The position numbers and the translations under genes were made by a program. The notes under the pieces were generated by a model. That model had not been told where the DNA came from. It saw only the letters and a list, made by a program, of their open reading frames with translations, and searched no databases. Source: Aquiflexum lacus (lineage in GTDB: Bacteria > Bacteroidota > Bacteroidia > Cytophagales > Cyclobacteriaceae). Taken from it: DNA of 64,000 nucleotides. Below are positions 46,101 to 54,813 of this stretch, one piece after another (the stretch's first letter is position 1; each line of letters begins with the position of its first letter). The stretch spans positions 1 through 64,000 of the forward strand of contig NZ_JABFHF010000019.1 of the NCBI RefSeq assembly GCF_015476655.1, given 5' to 3'.

Positions 46101-46545
46101 AGATATAAATATCCAACAAACCATCTCCATTGACATCCGCCATGCTGACACCGGTAGACCAAATTCCAGGAACTGCCAAACCAGCTTTCTCGGTAATATC
46201 TTCGAATTGGAAATTTCCTTTGTTGAGATAAAGTCTGTTTTCGGACTGATTTCCTGCAAGAAAAATATCAACAAGTCCATCATTATTGATGTCTCCAAGA
46301 GCTACCCCTGCTCCATTATAAAAATTCCGGAAAGTATAAGGGTTGAACTGCTCATTATATTCTAGATCATTTCTGAAATCAACACCTGTCCGAGTCTTAT
46401 CCATCAACTCGAAAAGCTTTTTATCCTCCTGTTGTTTTTTGGAACAGGAAAAGATGATCAAACCTAAAATGAATATAACGGTAAATGGGCGTTTCAAGGT
46501 ATGGAGTTGATTCTGATATCTATTTATGAATCGTAATATTAACAA
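43198..46545 (-). CDS. FG-GAP/VCBS plus ASPIC/UnbV lipoprotein (paralogue A)
   Basis: A protein of 1115 residues from the first ATG. The hydrophobic signal ends LIIFSC (lipobox). A TTG at 46497, just before KRPFTVIFILGL, would give a more usual signal-peptide length, so the start is uncertain. Domain plan as in paralogues B and C: FG-GAP blades (VALGDINNDGLVDIFLAGN), ASPIC/UnbV (FGTQVTLYAGDQLFF, then HFGLGEISKLDSILVLWPNG), then FG-GAP blades (IEVGDVNGDGLDDLFLPGAR). It is the first FG-GAP gene after the SusD terminator, only 29 nt downstream of it, so either read-through or a very close promoter is needed. Confidence 0.92.
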   Translation of the reverse strand: MLILRFINRYQNQLHTLKRPFTVIFILGLIIFSCSKKQQEDKKLFELMDKTRTGVDFRNDLEYNEQFNPYTFRNFYNGAGVALGDINNDGLVDIFLAGNQSENRLYLNKGNFQFEDITEKAGLAVPGIWSTGVSMADVNGDGLLDIYICKSGPLGGEQRYNELFINNGDLTFTEMAKEYGIADEGLSQHAVFFDFDKDGDLDMYLLNNSARSVGINDLRTGQRDVRDPFGGNKLYRNDDGMFVDISEAAGIYGSAIGYGLGVTVADINKDGWPDLYVSNDFFEKDYLYINNGDGTFTESLENMLNEISMGSMGADIADLNNNGWQDIFVTEMLPATLERVKTKTPFEEWDKYQANVNTGYFHQFTRNTLQRNLGFQPNSDQVYFVDVARQSGVHATDWSWGALIFDADNDGLKDIFVANGIVKDLTDFDYVDYYVNNQNLIAQFRKDSVLLTKMIDEFPSVPQQNFLFKNLGDFKFENIAAQMGMEQLTFSTGAAYADLDNDGDLDLVVNNLKGEVFIFKNNSREINGYHFLQFDLKGQFGTQVTLYAGDQLFFAEHNPVKGYMSSVDHKLHFGLGEISKLDSILVLWPNGKTTKLQDVDVDQLIQLDPASVGLEWKREKEIGKKYFTELQDLISWKHEESDFVDFDRDRLRFHMASNEGPVIEVGDVNGDGLDDLFLPGARGQASSVWTQRMDGSFQKSQSFDGEQLSEDIGGLFFDADGDGDLDLYALSGSLEFGNKNTNYQDRLYLNDGKGKFKKSENTIPVRFESSSFVRAFDHNGDGNLDLLVGTRTIPFAYGIPTDIRIFENQGDAVFVDKTSQLAPGFKDLGMTRESWIGDLDGDGKEEIVLLGDWMGIKVFKFFEGKYSDVSASFGFENTGGLWNTLHVTDVNGDGFPDILAGNMGLNTRLFATDKRPLQLHVNDFDQNGSIEQIMTIYEGDHAYPLVLKSTLLKQLPGLRKQLLTYDDYKDKKLSDLFLDEILKRNLILNVHTLETSLYINQGNGTFAKSQLPNELQHSPVYAIHSFKDESGKLHMLFGGNQSKIKPELGINMGSFGWHLVSNTKGGFDVLSAKESGFFVRGEVRSIKIVKTNKGNQIVVGRNDKEPALFEIDEKK

Positions 46546-46573
46546 TTTGACAGAACAGAAGGGTATTAAATCA

Positions 46574-46602
46574 AAAAGAAGTGCACAATGTGCACTTCTT
46601 TT
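46574..46602 (-). terminator. Rho-independent terminator of susC-susD
   Basis: A perfect 13-14-bp stem (46574-46587 with 46589-46602) around AAT. On the minus strand it leads into TTTTTGATTT. It lies 25 nt after the susD stop and only 29 nt before the paralogue A start, so it may attenuate rather than fully separate the two parts of the locus. Confidence 0.85.
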
Positions 46603-46627
46603 ATTGATTATTTTTAAAATTATATAA

Positions 46628-48121
46628 TTAATAACCAGGATTTTGAGTCAAGTTTGGATTGGCCAAAAGTTGTGCTTCAGGTACTGGGAAAAGATTTCTG
46701 AAAGGTTCAGAAGGACTTTTCTCCCACCAAGCGTCATTAAACCTACCAAATCGGATCAAATCAGATCTTCTATGACCTTCAGCAAACATTTCTCTTCCCC
46801 TTTCTGCCAACAATACGTCCGCATCAATTGAGGTAAGTGGAGCTACATTGGCTCTTTCGCGTACTTGATTGACAAAGCTTAGGGCTTCAGCAGTTTCTCC
46901 TAACCTCCAACTTGCTTCGGCTCTCATCAAAAGCACATCAGCAAATCTGAAAATTGGGAAATCATTATTCAAATTAGGACCTGAACCCAATGGAATTTCA
47001 AATTTATTAACCCTTGTCCCTGCCTGTCTAAATGCATTCGGAGCCAATTCATTGATATTTGGCGTGAAATTTATTTCCGGTCCATCAGGATCACCGGCTT
47101 CCGCGGAAGCATCGATAATCGGGGTAACTCCATCAGAACGGAATTGAGGACCTTCTCTTAAACTGTTTTTCCTCACATCACCATCTTCGTAACTGTTATA
47201 GAATTCTTCCAATGCAGCATAGCCGTTCCATGGCTGCTCCTGCAATTCGAAAGTCTGCTGAGTGCTATAATGGAAAGTCATCTGATGAATGTTAAATCCT
47301 CCTGCGTTATTGGCATCATAAGGAAGTGTAAACATGTTTTCGGGAGAATTGGAATTACTGTTGGCAAAATTTGCAAAGAAGTTAGGAGCCAAGCTATAAG
47401 GTCCCTCATTGATAATCACATCAAGGGCTGCTTTTGCTTCCGCCCATCTTGGCTGACCAATGTATACCTCAGCATTGAGATACAATTTGGCCAGAATCAT
47501 ATGGGCAGTCCAATAATTCAAGTTTGTCCTGGTATTGTTTCTGGTCAATAGATCTGCGTTTTCAAGAATACTGCTCTCAATGAAAGCAAAAACTTCTGCC
47601 CTGCTATTTGTCGGTGGATTTGGCGCCACGTCTGTCTCTACGACTATTGGCACATTACCAAAGTTATCAATGAGCCAAAGGTATCCTAAAGCTCTCAAAA
47701 CCTTTAATTCAGCAACCAATTCCTCAAGATCAGGAAACTGAATAATCAAAAGGTTAGCTTCGGCTACCACACCAAAAGCATACTGCCAAGCTCCATTGTA
47801 AGGGCCATCAGTATTGATCCAAGCATGTCTGTGTGCTCTCAGCCATATGCCGCCATCTTCCCAGTCAGCACCCTTTTGTGGTATCGACAATTCATCTGAA
47901 GATACTTCTATTGCACTGTAGAGACCACCATGACCTCCCCAATTGCCCACAACCGCACTATAAGCTGATTGCTTTAACACTTCTATCAGTTCCGGCGTAA
48001 CATTGGCATCCAATTGTTCTTGGGTGATTCCCGAAAGAACATCTTGCTCCAGTTCCCAGCATGACCCCATCGTCAATGCGACGAGGCCTCCAACACATAA
48101 TGATTTAATTGATCGTAACAT
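46628..48121 (-). CDS. SusD/RagB-type nutrient-binding outer-membrane lipoprotein
   Basis: A protein of 497 residues; the signal peptide ends in LTMGSC (Cys21). The SusD start ITQEQLDANVTPEL, the middle VLRALGYLWLIDNFGNVPIV and the C-terminal FRFADVLLMRAEASWRLG and FAEGHRRSDLIRFGRF are hallmark RagB/SusD segments. It lies 18 nt after susC. In such pairs SusD caps the SusC barrel and captures the ligand at the cell surface. There are no glycoside hydrolases nearby, so the ligand need not be a glycan. Confidence 0.95.
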   Translation of the reverse strand: MLRSIKSLCVGGLVALTMGSCWELEQDVLSGITQEQLDANVTPELIEVLKQSAYSAVVGNWGGHGGLYSAIEVSSDELSIPQKGADWEDGGIWLRAHRHAWINTDGPYNGAWQYAFGVVAEANLLIIQFPDLEELVAELKVLRALGYLWLIDNFGNVPIVVETDVAPNPPTNSRAEVFAFIESSILENADLLTRNNTRTNLNYWTAHMILAKLYLNAEVYIGQPRWAEAKAALDVIINEGPYSLAPNFFANFANSNSNSPENMFTLPYDANNAGGFNIHQMTFHYSTQQTFELQEQPWNGYAALEEFYNSYEDGDVRKNSLREGPQFRSDGVTPIIDASAEAGDPDGPEINFTPNINELAPNAFRQAGTRVNKFEIPLGSGPNLNNDFPIFRFADVLLMRAEASWRLGETAEALSFVNQVRERANVAPLTSIDADVLLAERGREMFAEGHRRSDLIRFGRFNDAWWEKSPSEPFRNLFPVPEAQLLANPNLTQNPGY

Positions 48122-48139
48122 ATATTATTTGAGTTTATG

Positions 48140-51112
48140 TTATTTAAAGGTTAATGTTAATCCCATTGTCCAGATTCTTGGCAAGAAGTAAGTGTTTCTT
48201 CTTTCAATACCTGGAGCAAGTGGATTATCGCCATCTTGCCATCTTACTTCAGGATCGACACCGGAGAATTGGGTAATTGTAAATAGATTTTGAACACCTC
48301 CATATACCCTAAGGTTATTTATACTGGCAGATCCTGTTGGAATATTATAGCCAATCTGAAGGTTATCCAATCTTGCAAAATCACCCCTTTCCAAATAAAG
48401 ATCTGAGAAAGAAGGCGTAGATGTAACAAGCGGAGCGGTCGGAGTGTTTTTGGTCAACACAGAATTCCATGTAAGAGATGCTCCATCGGCGTTTTCATAG
48501 AACCCTCTGAAGGAGTTGTAAATCAAATGTCCCCAACTGCCTCTCAGCAAGAAATTCAAGTCCCAATTGCCATACACAAAGGTGTTGGAGAATCCAAAAT
48601 CACCTGTTGGCAAAGCACTTCCCAATCTTTCAAATTCTCCTGGAGTTTCGCCTGAAAGAATATATTCTCCTCCATCCGTTAACCCCAGTAATCTCGGACC
48701 ATAGAAATCACCGATTCTTTCTCCTTCTCTATTCCAAATCATCGGGTTGTCATTCTGACCTGGGGAACCTGGCACACCCTGTCTAATTTCACCAATACTC
48801 AAGCTTCCTGCACCTAGATCCGAAATTCTGGTCCTTTTGTAAATGGTGAAGTTCAAGGTTGGAGACCAAGAAACAGGTCCTAACTTGACATCATTGACAG
48901 TAGCCAAAAATTCAAAACCAGCACTGGATAGTGAGGCAACATTCGCCCAAACATTATCTGCAGTGTATGGTCTTCCTGGCTCAACTGCACTTGGGAATCC
49001 CCTACCTACTGTTACATTGAAAATCAAATCAGAAATATTCCTTTGGTAGTAATCCATCTGACCAGTCACTCTACCATTAAAAAGGCCATAATCCAAACCA
49101 ACTGTAAATTCCTGAGTTGTTTCCCATTGCAATTGAGGATTAGGATTGCTCAATCTTCTTGGACCAACAAACACTGAACCAATAGGATCATCAGGATTTA
49201 ATGGAATTCTATTGCCATTGCCAAAGATTCCCAAAGCCAAAGTTGGAGAAGGTGGCAACTGACCCACTATACCAAACGAAGCCCTAGGCTTAAACTGACT
49301 GAATATACCCATATCAAAAATCTGCGTAAAGTCAGCACCTGCACTGACTGCAGGAAAATATCCTGTTTGGTTATCTCTACCGAATCCTGAATAGGTCTCA
49401 GCTCTTAATGAAGCTGATAAGAAATAGGTGTTGCTGTAGTTGAAGTTCGCTCTTCCAAAGAAAGAATTCAATACCGCTCTGGAAGCAAAAGAGTCCATTC
49501 CTGTTCCCGGGCCAAACCTTAATCCACCTGCTCCAAGATTATTTGGGCCTAGGTCAAATAGAAACCTAGCGGTGGAAGCATTCATACCCCTTTCAGCAAA
49601 AGTTTGGGTTTCACCACCCAATAAGAAAGTGAAGTTCATCCTATCGAAGATTTCGTCTTCAAACCTGATGGTTCCGTTCCAGATGGATTGTGTCCTGTCA
49701 AACATGTTCTGTCCAGCCTGACCACTTCGACCAAATCCTGTCTGAAAATCCTGACGGGAAAAAAACTGAGTACTCAATACAGTCAGTTTATCCTGAGAAA
49801 ACTGGGATGCAACCGTGATTTTATCTGAAATATCATACTCTACTCTATAGGAATACAGGGCAGCCCTAACTTCCGTTGTAAATTTTTGTTGGTTGATCAA
49901 TGCCACCGGATTGTAGAAATCAAACAACGGTCTTTGGAAATATCCTCCGAAATTTCTTTCTGCTTCTTCACCTGACTCCCTGATAGGGGCAGTGGGATTG
50001 AAAACCGTGGCATATCTTACCGCCTCACTATTGACATCTTGGGCCTCAGTATCTGTGTAGGAAAGAGAAAGGTTCATTCTTAACCTATTATTCAGGGCAC
50101 CATGATTCATATTAAATCTTGTGTTCAAAGTTTCCCTATTGGTTCCTTTGATGATACCATCGTTGTTACGATAGTTGACAGAAGCCAAATAAGAAGTATT
50201 TTCAAATCCTCCAGTTACCGAAGCATTGACAGTACCATTATAAGCAGTCTGAAGTATTTCGTCTCTCCAATCAGTCTTTGATCCATAATCCACGCCACCT
50301 CTTTCTACAAATTGCTCAGGGGAAAGGATAGGGATAAGATTAGTAGCTACATCAGCAGAGCCAAAAGAATTGATCGTCACATTAGAGACACCTTTTCTGG
50401 AAGATCCTCTCTTGGTAGTGATCAGGATTACACCTGCCGCTCCCCTTGTACCATATATGGCAGCAGCAGAGGCATCTTTCAAAACATCAAAAGTCTCAAT
50501 GTCATTTGGATCGACTGCATCAATAGAGGCTCCAATCACGCCATCCAATACAATCAGTGGAGACTGAGTAGCGCCAAAAGATGATATACCTCTCAATCTG
50601 ACCGTTGGTTGCGAATTAGGATTACCACCTGGACGGGTCACAGATAGACCTGCAACTTTTCCCTGCAACAATTGAGTTGGGTTGGTGAAGTTACCTCGGT
50701 TAAATTGTTCGGACCCAACAGAAGCCACCGCAGAAGTGATTTCCTTTTTATCCTGAGTACCGTAACCAATCACAACTGATTCCTGAAGACTCATGATGTC
50801 TTCTTCTAACTCTACATTAAAAACCGATTGATTTCCAATTGGTAATTCTTGGGGAGTAAAGCCCACGAACGAGATCACCAAGGTTTCATCACCTGGCTGA
50901 ACGTTTAGTCTGAATTGACCATCCAGATCAGTAGTCGTACCTCTTGTAGTACCTTTGATCAGAACAGTTACACCTGGCAAAGGATCTTTAAGCGTGGCAT
51001 CGAGGATTGTTCCTGACACCTCCCGACCTTGCGCATTTGCAGTTGCCATACTGATGATCATCAGCGTAGCAATCATCAAAAATGCTTTCTTTTTAAGTAA
51101 ATAATTTCTCAT
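48140..51112 (-). CDS. SusC/RagA-type TonB-dependent outer-membrane receptor
   Basis: A protein of 990 residues. A signal peptide (cut near ANAQ) is followed by a carboxypeptidase-regulatory-like domain (VSGTILDATLKDPLPGVTVL). Then come the TonB plug with SusC signatures (VIGYGTQDKKE, LLQGKVAGLSVTRPGG, LRGISSF, DASAAAIYGTRGAAGVILIT) and a long beta-barrel ending in an aromatic-type strand. It imports a ligand using TonB energy. An open frame extends 31 codons upstream, but the ATG before RNYLLKKKAFL starts a proper signal peptide. It is the first gene of the locus. Confidence 0.95.
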   Translation of the reverse strand: MRNYLLKKKAFLMIATLMIISMATANAQGREVSGTILDATLKDPLPGVTVLIKGTTRGTTTDLDGQFRLNVQPGDETLVISFVGFTPQELPIGNQSVFNVELEEDIMSLQESVVIGYGTQDKKEITSAVASVGSEQFNRGNFTNPTQLLQGKVAGLSVTRPGGNPNSQPTVRLRGISSFGATQSPLIVLDGVIGASIDAVDPNDIETFDVLKDASAAAIYGTRGAAGVILITTKRGSSRKGVSNVTINSFGSADVATNLIPILSPEQFVERGGVDYGSKTDWRDEILQTAYNGTVNASVTGGFENTSYLASVNYRNNDGIIKGTNRETLNTRFNMNHGALNNRLRMNLSLSYTDTEAQDVNSEAVRYATVFNPTAPIRESGEEAERNFGGYFQRPLFDFYNPVALINQQKFTTEVRAALYSYRVEYDISDKITVASQFSQDKLTVLSTQFFSRQDFQTGFGRSGQAGQNMFDRTQSIWNGTIRFEDEIFDRMNFTFLLGGETQTFAERGMNASTARFLFDLGPNNLGAGGLRFGPGTGMDSFASRAVLNSFFGRANFNYSNTYFLSASLRAETYSGFGRDNQTGYFPAVSAGADFTQIFDMGIFSQFKPRASFGIVGQLPPSPTLALGIFGNGNRIPLNPDDPIGSVFVGPRRLSNPNPQLQWETTQEFTVGLDYGLFNGRVTGQMDYYQRNISDLIFNVTVGRGFPSAVEPGRPYTADNVWANVASLSSAGFEFLATVNDVKLGPVSWSPTLNFTIYKRTRISDLGAGSLSIGEIRQGVPGSPGQNDNPMIWNREGERIGDFYGPRLLGLTDGGEYILSGETPGEFERLGSALPTGDFGFSNTFVYGNWDLNFLLRGSWGHLIYNSFRGFYENADGASLTWNSVLTKNTPTAPLVTSTPSFSDLYLERGDFARLDNLQIGYNIPTGSASINNLRVYGGVQNLFTITQFSGVDPEVRWQDGDNPLAPGIERRNTYFLPRIWTMGLTLTFK

Positions 51113-51641
51113 AGGGTTTGTTGTTTTGAAAAAAACGAAATGGTTTCTATAGTTAATTTCAATTCTAAATTGATTGTTTAAATTTGATTTTGCAATTTTT
51201 AACAATTGTCACTGATCGGTTTTGGGACAACCTCTGTTAACAGAATTATGGTATTTTTCATCAATCATTAATAAAAAGAGCTTTCTGTTGCTGATTCAAC
51301 AAAGGAAAACGATTGAACTTTTCGAATAGTTAAAATTTTTGGATTTTATTAAAAAAGTGAAAATCAGCCTCACCTCACCATTGCTATATTTCAAGATTTT
51401 CGATTTTAGCAATTTCCAAGTTGTCAAAATCAAATGTTCAATGTTGAGTTTAGATATCATCTTATTTATAGTCAGAGTCAATAATTTTATAAGCAGGATT
51501 TTAAATCTTTAAACTTATAAATGAAAAACCTAATTGCATCAGCATAGCATTATTTACGTTTTATTTTGATTTTTACCTTTATTTACTAAAATTCCCTTTT
51601 TAACCTTGCAACCAAAAGCACTCCTTTTGTATCTTAGCTGT
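51113..51641. other. Long upstream gap of susC
   Basis: 529 nt without a gene, between the divergent susC and the small gene at 51642. It is A+T-rich and contains a 12-nt perfect palindrome, TCTGTTAACAGA (51233-51244), that could be a regulator site for susC. No sigma/anti-sigma gene, riboswitch or repeat was recognised. Confidence 0.4.
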
Positions 51642-51878
51642 ATGGAAACTTTTAGGAAAAAAAGATTGGCTAGAGATAGAAAAAAATGGGCTGTCATTTT
51701 TTTGATCTGTTTTTTGATGGTTTCTATCCTTTCACCCAATTCATTCAACAAAAACCTCAGCTATTTTATTAACAATCCTATTGCTCTTTTGAAGGCTGAA
51801 CAAGAAAACCCCATCAGGTTTATCTTCACCAAGCTCTTTTCTCCAGAAATTCCGGATAGATTTAAAGAGTGGCGGTAA
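51642..51878 (+). CDS. Small single-span membrane protein
   Basis: A protein of 78 residues: a strongly basic N-terminus (KKRLARDRKKW), one membrane helix (residues 16-31) and a polar tail ending FKEWR. I do not recognise it. Upstream, TTG at about 51608 and TATCTTAG at about 51631 make a weak promoter-like pair 21 nt apart. It reads in the same direction as the MOSC gene 39 nt later. Coding is likely but not certain. Confidence 0.55.
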   Translation: METFRKKRLARDRKKWAVIFLICFLMVSILSPNSFNKNLSYFINNPIALLKAEQENPIRFIFTKLFSPEIPDRFKEWR

Positions 51879-51917
51879 CAAGTATTTAGATTAGATTTGA
51901 AAATCATTTCACACCAA

Positions 51918-52718
51918 ATGCAATTACAGGACATTTACGTTTATCCCATCAAATCATTGGGAGGTATAAGATTGGAGGAAGCCGTTTTAGAAGAAAGAGG
52001 GCTAAAATATGACCGAAGATGGATGCTGGTTGACAATCAGGGAGACTTCTTGAGCCAAAGGAAACATCCAAGCATGGCTTTGCTGCAAACAAACATAATT
52101 GATAGCGGCATTGAGATTTTCCTTAAAAACCAACAGGAAAAAAAGATTCATATCCCACTTGAGCCAAAAAGTAAGGAAATGATACCTGTAAGAATATGGG
52201 ATGATGAGGTAATCGGTCAAGTGGTGGACAAAAAAATAAGCGATTGGTTTTCTGATGTTTTTGGATTACCCTGCGAATTGGTATACATGCCCATTTCCAC
52301 AAATCGAAAAGTCCCGTCAAAATATGCCGTAAAAAATGAATCTGTCAGTTTTGCGGATGGGATGCCTTATTTGCTGATAGGTCAGTCATCTTTGGATGAT
52401 TTGAACAGCAGGCTTGACCAACCTGTACCCATGGACCGATTCAGACCAAACTTGGTTTTTGCCGGAGGGAAAGCTTTTGAAGAGGATGAATGGGGTCAGG
52501 TGAAAATTGGAGAAGCTATTTTTAGAATCACAAAACCATGTGCCCGGTGCGTGATGACCACAGTTGACCAAACTACCGGAGAGAAAGGCAAAGAACCGCT
52601 TAAAACCCTTTCAGGATATCGGAATTTTGGAGATAAAGTGTTGTTTGGACAAAACATGTCTCTTTTGGAAGGGGAAAAAATCAAAATAGGAGATCAAGTG
52701 ACTTCATACAAAAGGTAA
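51918..52718 (+). CDS. MOSC domain protein (molybdenum cofactor-binding type)
   Basis: A protein of 266 residues. The N-terminal MOSC_N beta-barrel starts LQDIYVYPIKSLGGIRLEEA; the MOSC domain has FRPNLVFAGG and the conserved Cys region KPCARCVMTTVD with GYR after it. The family (related to mARC/YcbX) reduces N-hydroxylated compounds using a molybdenum cofactor bound by the conserved Cys. The start is the ATG before QLQDIYVYP; an upstream TTG adds nothing conserved. It is convergent with the next gene across a shared terminator. Confidence 0.9.
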   Translation: MQLQDIYVYPIKSLGGIRLEEAVLEERGLKYDRRWMLVDNQGDFLSQRKHPSMALLQTNIIDSGIEIFLKNQQEKKIHIPLEPKSKEMIPVRIWDDEVIGQVVDKKISDWFSDVFGLPCELVYMPISTNRKVPSKYAVKNESVSFADGMPYLLIGQSSLDDLNSRLDQPVPMDRFRPNLVFAGGKAFEEDEWGQVKIGEAIFRITKPCARCVMTTVDQTTGEKGKEPLKTLSGYRNFGDKVLFGQNMSLLEGEKIKIGDQVTSYKR

Positions 52719-52745
52719 AGTGGCCGGAAAATAAACCGGCCACTT
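52718..52745. terminator. Bidirectional terminator
   Basis: A perfect 10-bp stem (AAGTGGCCGG at 52718-52727 with its complement at 52736-52745) and an 8-nt loop, with T-rich stretches on both sides. It lies between the convergent MOSC gene and the outer-membrane protein gene and overlaps the last base of the MOSC stop. Confidence 0.8.
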
Positions 52746-52753
52746 GATTGTTT

Positions 52754-53509
52754 TTAGAAGCTATATCCAACCGTTAATTTAAAGAAAGAAGGCTGTCTCC
52801 ATTCACTTTTTGCAACCATCTCTTCCGGTCTTAAGTCACCGCCCGCTGTGAATCTAGTAAAGGCGCCTCCTTTAGGATTTGCAAACTGAATGTATGGGCC
52901 CAAGGCTACATAGTAATTATAAGCCGCGTCAGGTTCTTGTTCGCTTCCACCTGTAAACCTTAATTGCTCAAAATGCAATCCAGCAGAAAACAATGGGCTT
53001 ACTTTAACGCCACCATTGACCCAATAGTGTAAAAAGTTTAAGGTTGAGGCGTTACCATGGTTCAAACCATAATAGTATCCCAAATAAATCTCTCCTTCAA
53101 ATTTTGATTTGTCTATCCCTACAGTAAGGTTTGGCACAATACCTTCTCCCAATACAGGAACACCAAGACCTGATGTCAAACTTCCGTTCAACAATCCGAT
53201 TTGTGGGGTGACGGAGATACCTTCGGAGACTTCTGAACTGAACCCTATACCGAATTCAGTCCAATTTCCCCAACCACTTCCTGTTCCTCCTGACCAAAGG
53301 ATACCGTAAAATGTGAAATCAGTTTTATCACTGATACTGTAGGCACCTTGGAAGAAAGGATAAAAGCCAAAGAAGATATCTGAGTTAAGCGTGACATCCA
53401 TACTGAATTTGCTTTCCTCTTGGGCTTTGGCATCTTGAATCAAGGTCGAAATGCTCAGCAATCCAACCAACATTAGGGCTGCCCCTAATTTTGTAAATGT
53501 GTTTTTCAT
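52754..53509 (-). CDS. Outer-membrane beta-barrel-like protein
   Basis: A protein of 251 residues with a signal peptide cut near AKAQ (residue 30). The rest alternates polar and aromatic residues in short strands (SDIFFGFYPFFQGAYSI, GEIYLGYYYGLNHGN, YNYYVALGPYIQFA) and ends in a Phe (LTVGYSF), the usual outer-membrane insertion signal. Family not recognised. It has its own promoter region upstream and ends at the shared terminator. Confidence 0.75.
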   Translation of the reverse strand: MKNTFTKLGAALMLVGLLSISTLIQDAKAQEESKFSMDVTLNSDIFFGFYPFFQGAYSISDKTDFTFYGILWSGGTGSGWGNWTEFGIGFSSEVSEGISVTPQIGLLNGSLTSGLGVPVLGEGIVPNLTVGIDKSKFEGEIYLGYYYGLNHGNASTLNFLHYWVNGGVKVSPLFSAGLHFEQLRFTGGSEQEPDAAYNYYVALGPYIQFANPKGGAFTRFTAGGDLRPEEMVAKSEWRQPSFFKLTVGYSF

Positions 53510-53713
53510 AGGTTTAATAGGTTTTGTGAGTAAATAGGTTTGTTTTTAAACCAGTTTAAAAGTTTTTTACATTTTTATACTGATTATGAGTTCGAAAATT
53601 AACACATTTTTTCAAAAATACAATGATTATAGAGTTATATAGCTTAAAAATTAACCTAATACTTATTTTTTTGTAGAATTTTCAAAATACCAGCTGAAAT
53701 TTTGACAAAAACA

Positions 53714-53744
53714 AAAAAAGGAAGGTGCAACACCTTCCTTTTTT
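53714..53744 (-). terminator. Rho-independent terminator of hemE
   Basis: A perfect 14-bp stem (53714-53727 with 53731-53744) and loop CAA. On the minus strand it is followed by TTTTTTTGTTTTTG. It lies 24 nt after the hemE stop. Confidence 0.9.
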
Positions 53745-53768
53745 AATGATTATTCACAGATTTTATGA

Positions 53769-54794
53769 TTATCTGTAATTTTTAACTGTTTGTATAAAGA
53801 TTTTGACCATTTCCGGATCAATATCTGGATAAACTCCATGTCCTAGGTTAGCAATATGCCTACAACCCTTAAATTGATCCATCATTGCATTGGTAGCATC
53901 CTCAACTTGCTTCGGACTTCCATAAAGTGCTGCAGGGTCTAAATTCCCTTGTAATGTTTTATCCGGGCCAATCATTTTTCGGGATTCTGCTATCCCTATA
54001 TTCCAATCCAAGCCAATCGTTTCACAATTCAATTGGCCCATCTCTTCCCTAACAAAAAAAGCTCCTTTGGCAAAAACTGTCTTCGGTACCTCATGAATAG
54101 CATCACAGATTTGGGTTATGTAAGGTAAAGAAAACTCCTTGTAATGATCAGGCGGCAAAATTCCCGCCCAACTGTCAAAAACCTGAACCAAGTTGACCCC
54201 TGCATCAATCTGTGCTTTCAGGTAATTGATTGTACTGTCGGTGATCATTTGAAGAAGCTTATGAGACAAAATCGCTTCCCTGTACAGCATCGCCCTGGCT
54301 TTAGAAAAAGTCTTACTTCCGGAACCTTCGATCATGTAGGCGAAAATTGTCCATGGCGCTCCAGCAAAACCTATCAGTGGAACCCTTCCATTCAATGCTT
54401 TTTTGGTAATACTGATGGCATCAATTACATACCTCAAGTCATCTGTCCCATTGGCAACCCGCAATTTTTTAAGGTCTGAAGCAGACTGTATTGTTTCAGG
54501 GAAAAAAGGCCCTCTTTTCTCAACCATTTCATAAGGAAGCCCCATGGCTTCGGGAATCACCAGAATATCCGAAAAAATAATGGCTGCATCTACACCTAAA
54601 AGATCAACAGGCTGAATGGTTACTTCAGCTGCAAGTTCAGGCGTTTGAGCCAATTCTATGAATCCACTTACACTTTCCCTTACTGCTCTATATTCAGGCA
54701 GTATTCTACCTGCCTGACGCATCAACCAAACAGGCGTCCTTTCTACAGATTCACCTTTGGCTGCCCTTATCAATAAATCATTTTTCAATTGCAT
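53769..54794 (-). CDS. hemE: Uroporphyrinogen decarboxylase
   Basis: A protein of 341 residues that decarboxylates uroporphyrinogen III to coproporphyrinogen III in heme synthesis. The signature [18 protein letters not shown] spans residues 19-36, with the key Arg26 and Arg30. Later come [14 protein letters not shown] and the [16 protein letters not shown] block. The frame stays open another 15 codons upstream, but that stretch is the stem of a long hairpin, and family similarity begins at [13 protein letters not shown]. It stands alone, with no other hem genes around. Confidence 0.96.
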   Translation of the reverse strand: MQLKNDLLIRAAKGESVERTPVWLMRQAGRILPEYRAVRESVSGFIELAQTPELAAEVTIQPVDLLGVDAAIIFSDILVIPEAMGLPYEMVEKRGPFFPETIQSASDLKKLRVANGTDDLRYVIDAISITKKALNGRVPLIGFAGAPWTIFAYMIEGSGSKTFSKARAMLYREAILSHKLLQMITDSTINYLKAQIDAGVNLVQVFDSWAGILPPDHYKEFSLPYITQICDAIHEVPKTVFAKGAFFVREEMGQLNCETIGLDWNIGIAESRKMIGPDKTLQGNLDPAALYGSPKQVEDATNAMMDQFKGCRHIANLGHGVYPDIDPEMVKIFIQTVKNYR

Positions 54795-54798
54795 GCCG

Positions 54799-54806
54799 CA
54801 AAGATA
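54799..54806 (-). promoter_or_regulatory. -7 box abutting the hemE start
   Basis: On the minus strand TATCTTTG is followed by four bases and then the ATG, so a transcript from this box would be leaderless or nearly so. The long hairpin at 54814-54866 lies where a -33 box would be expected. Confidence 0.5.
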
Positions 54807-54813
54807 GAACAAA

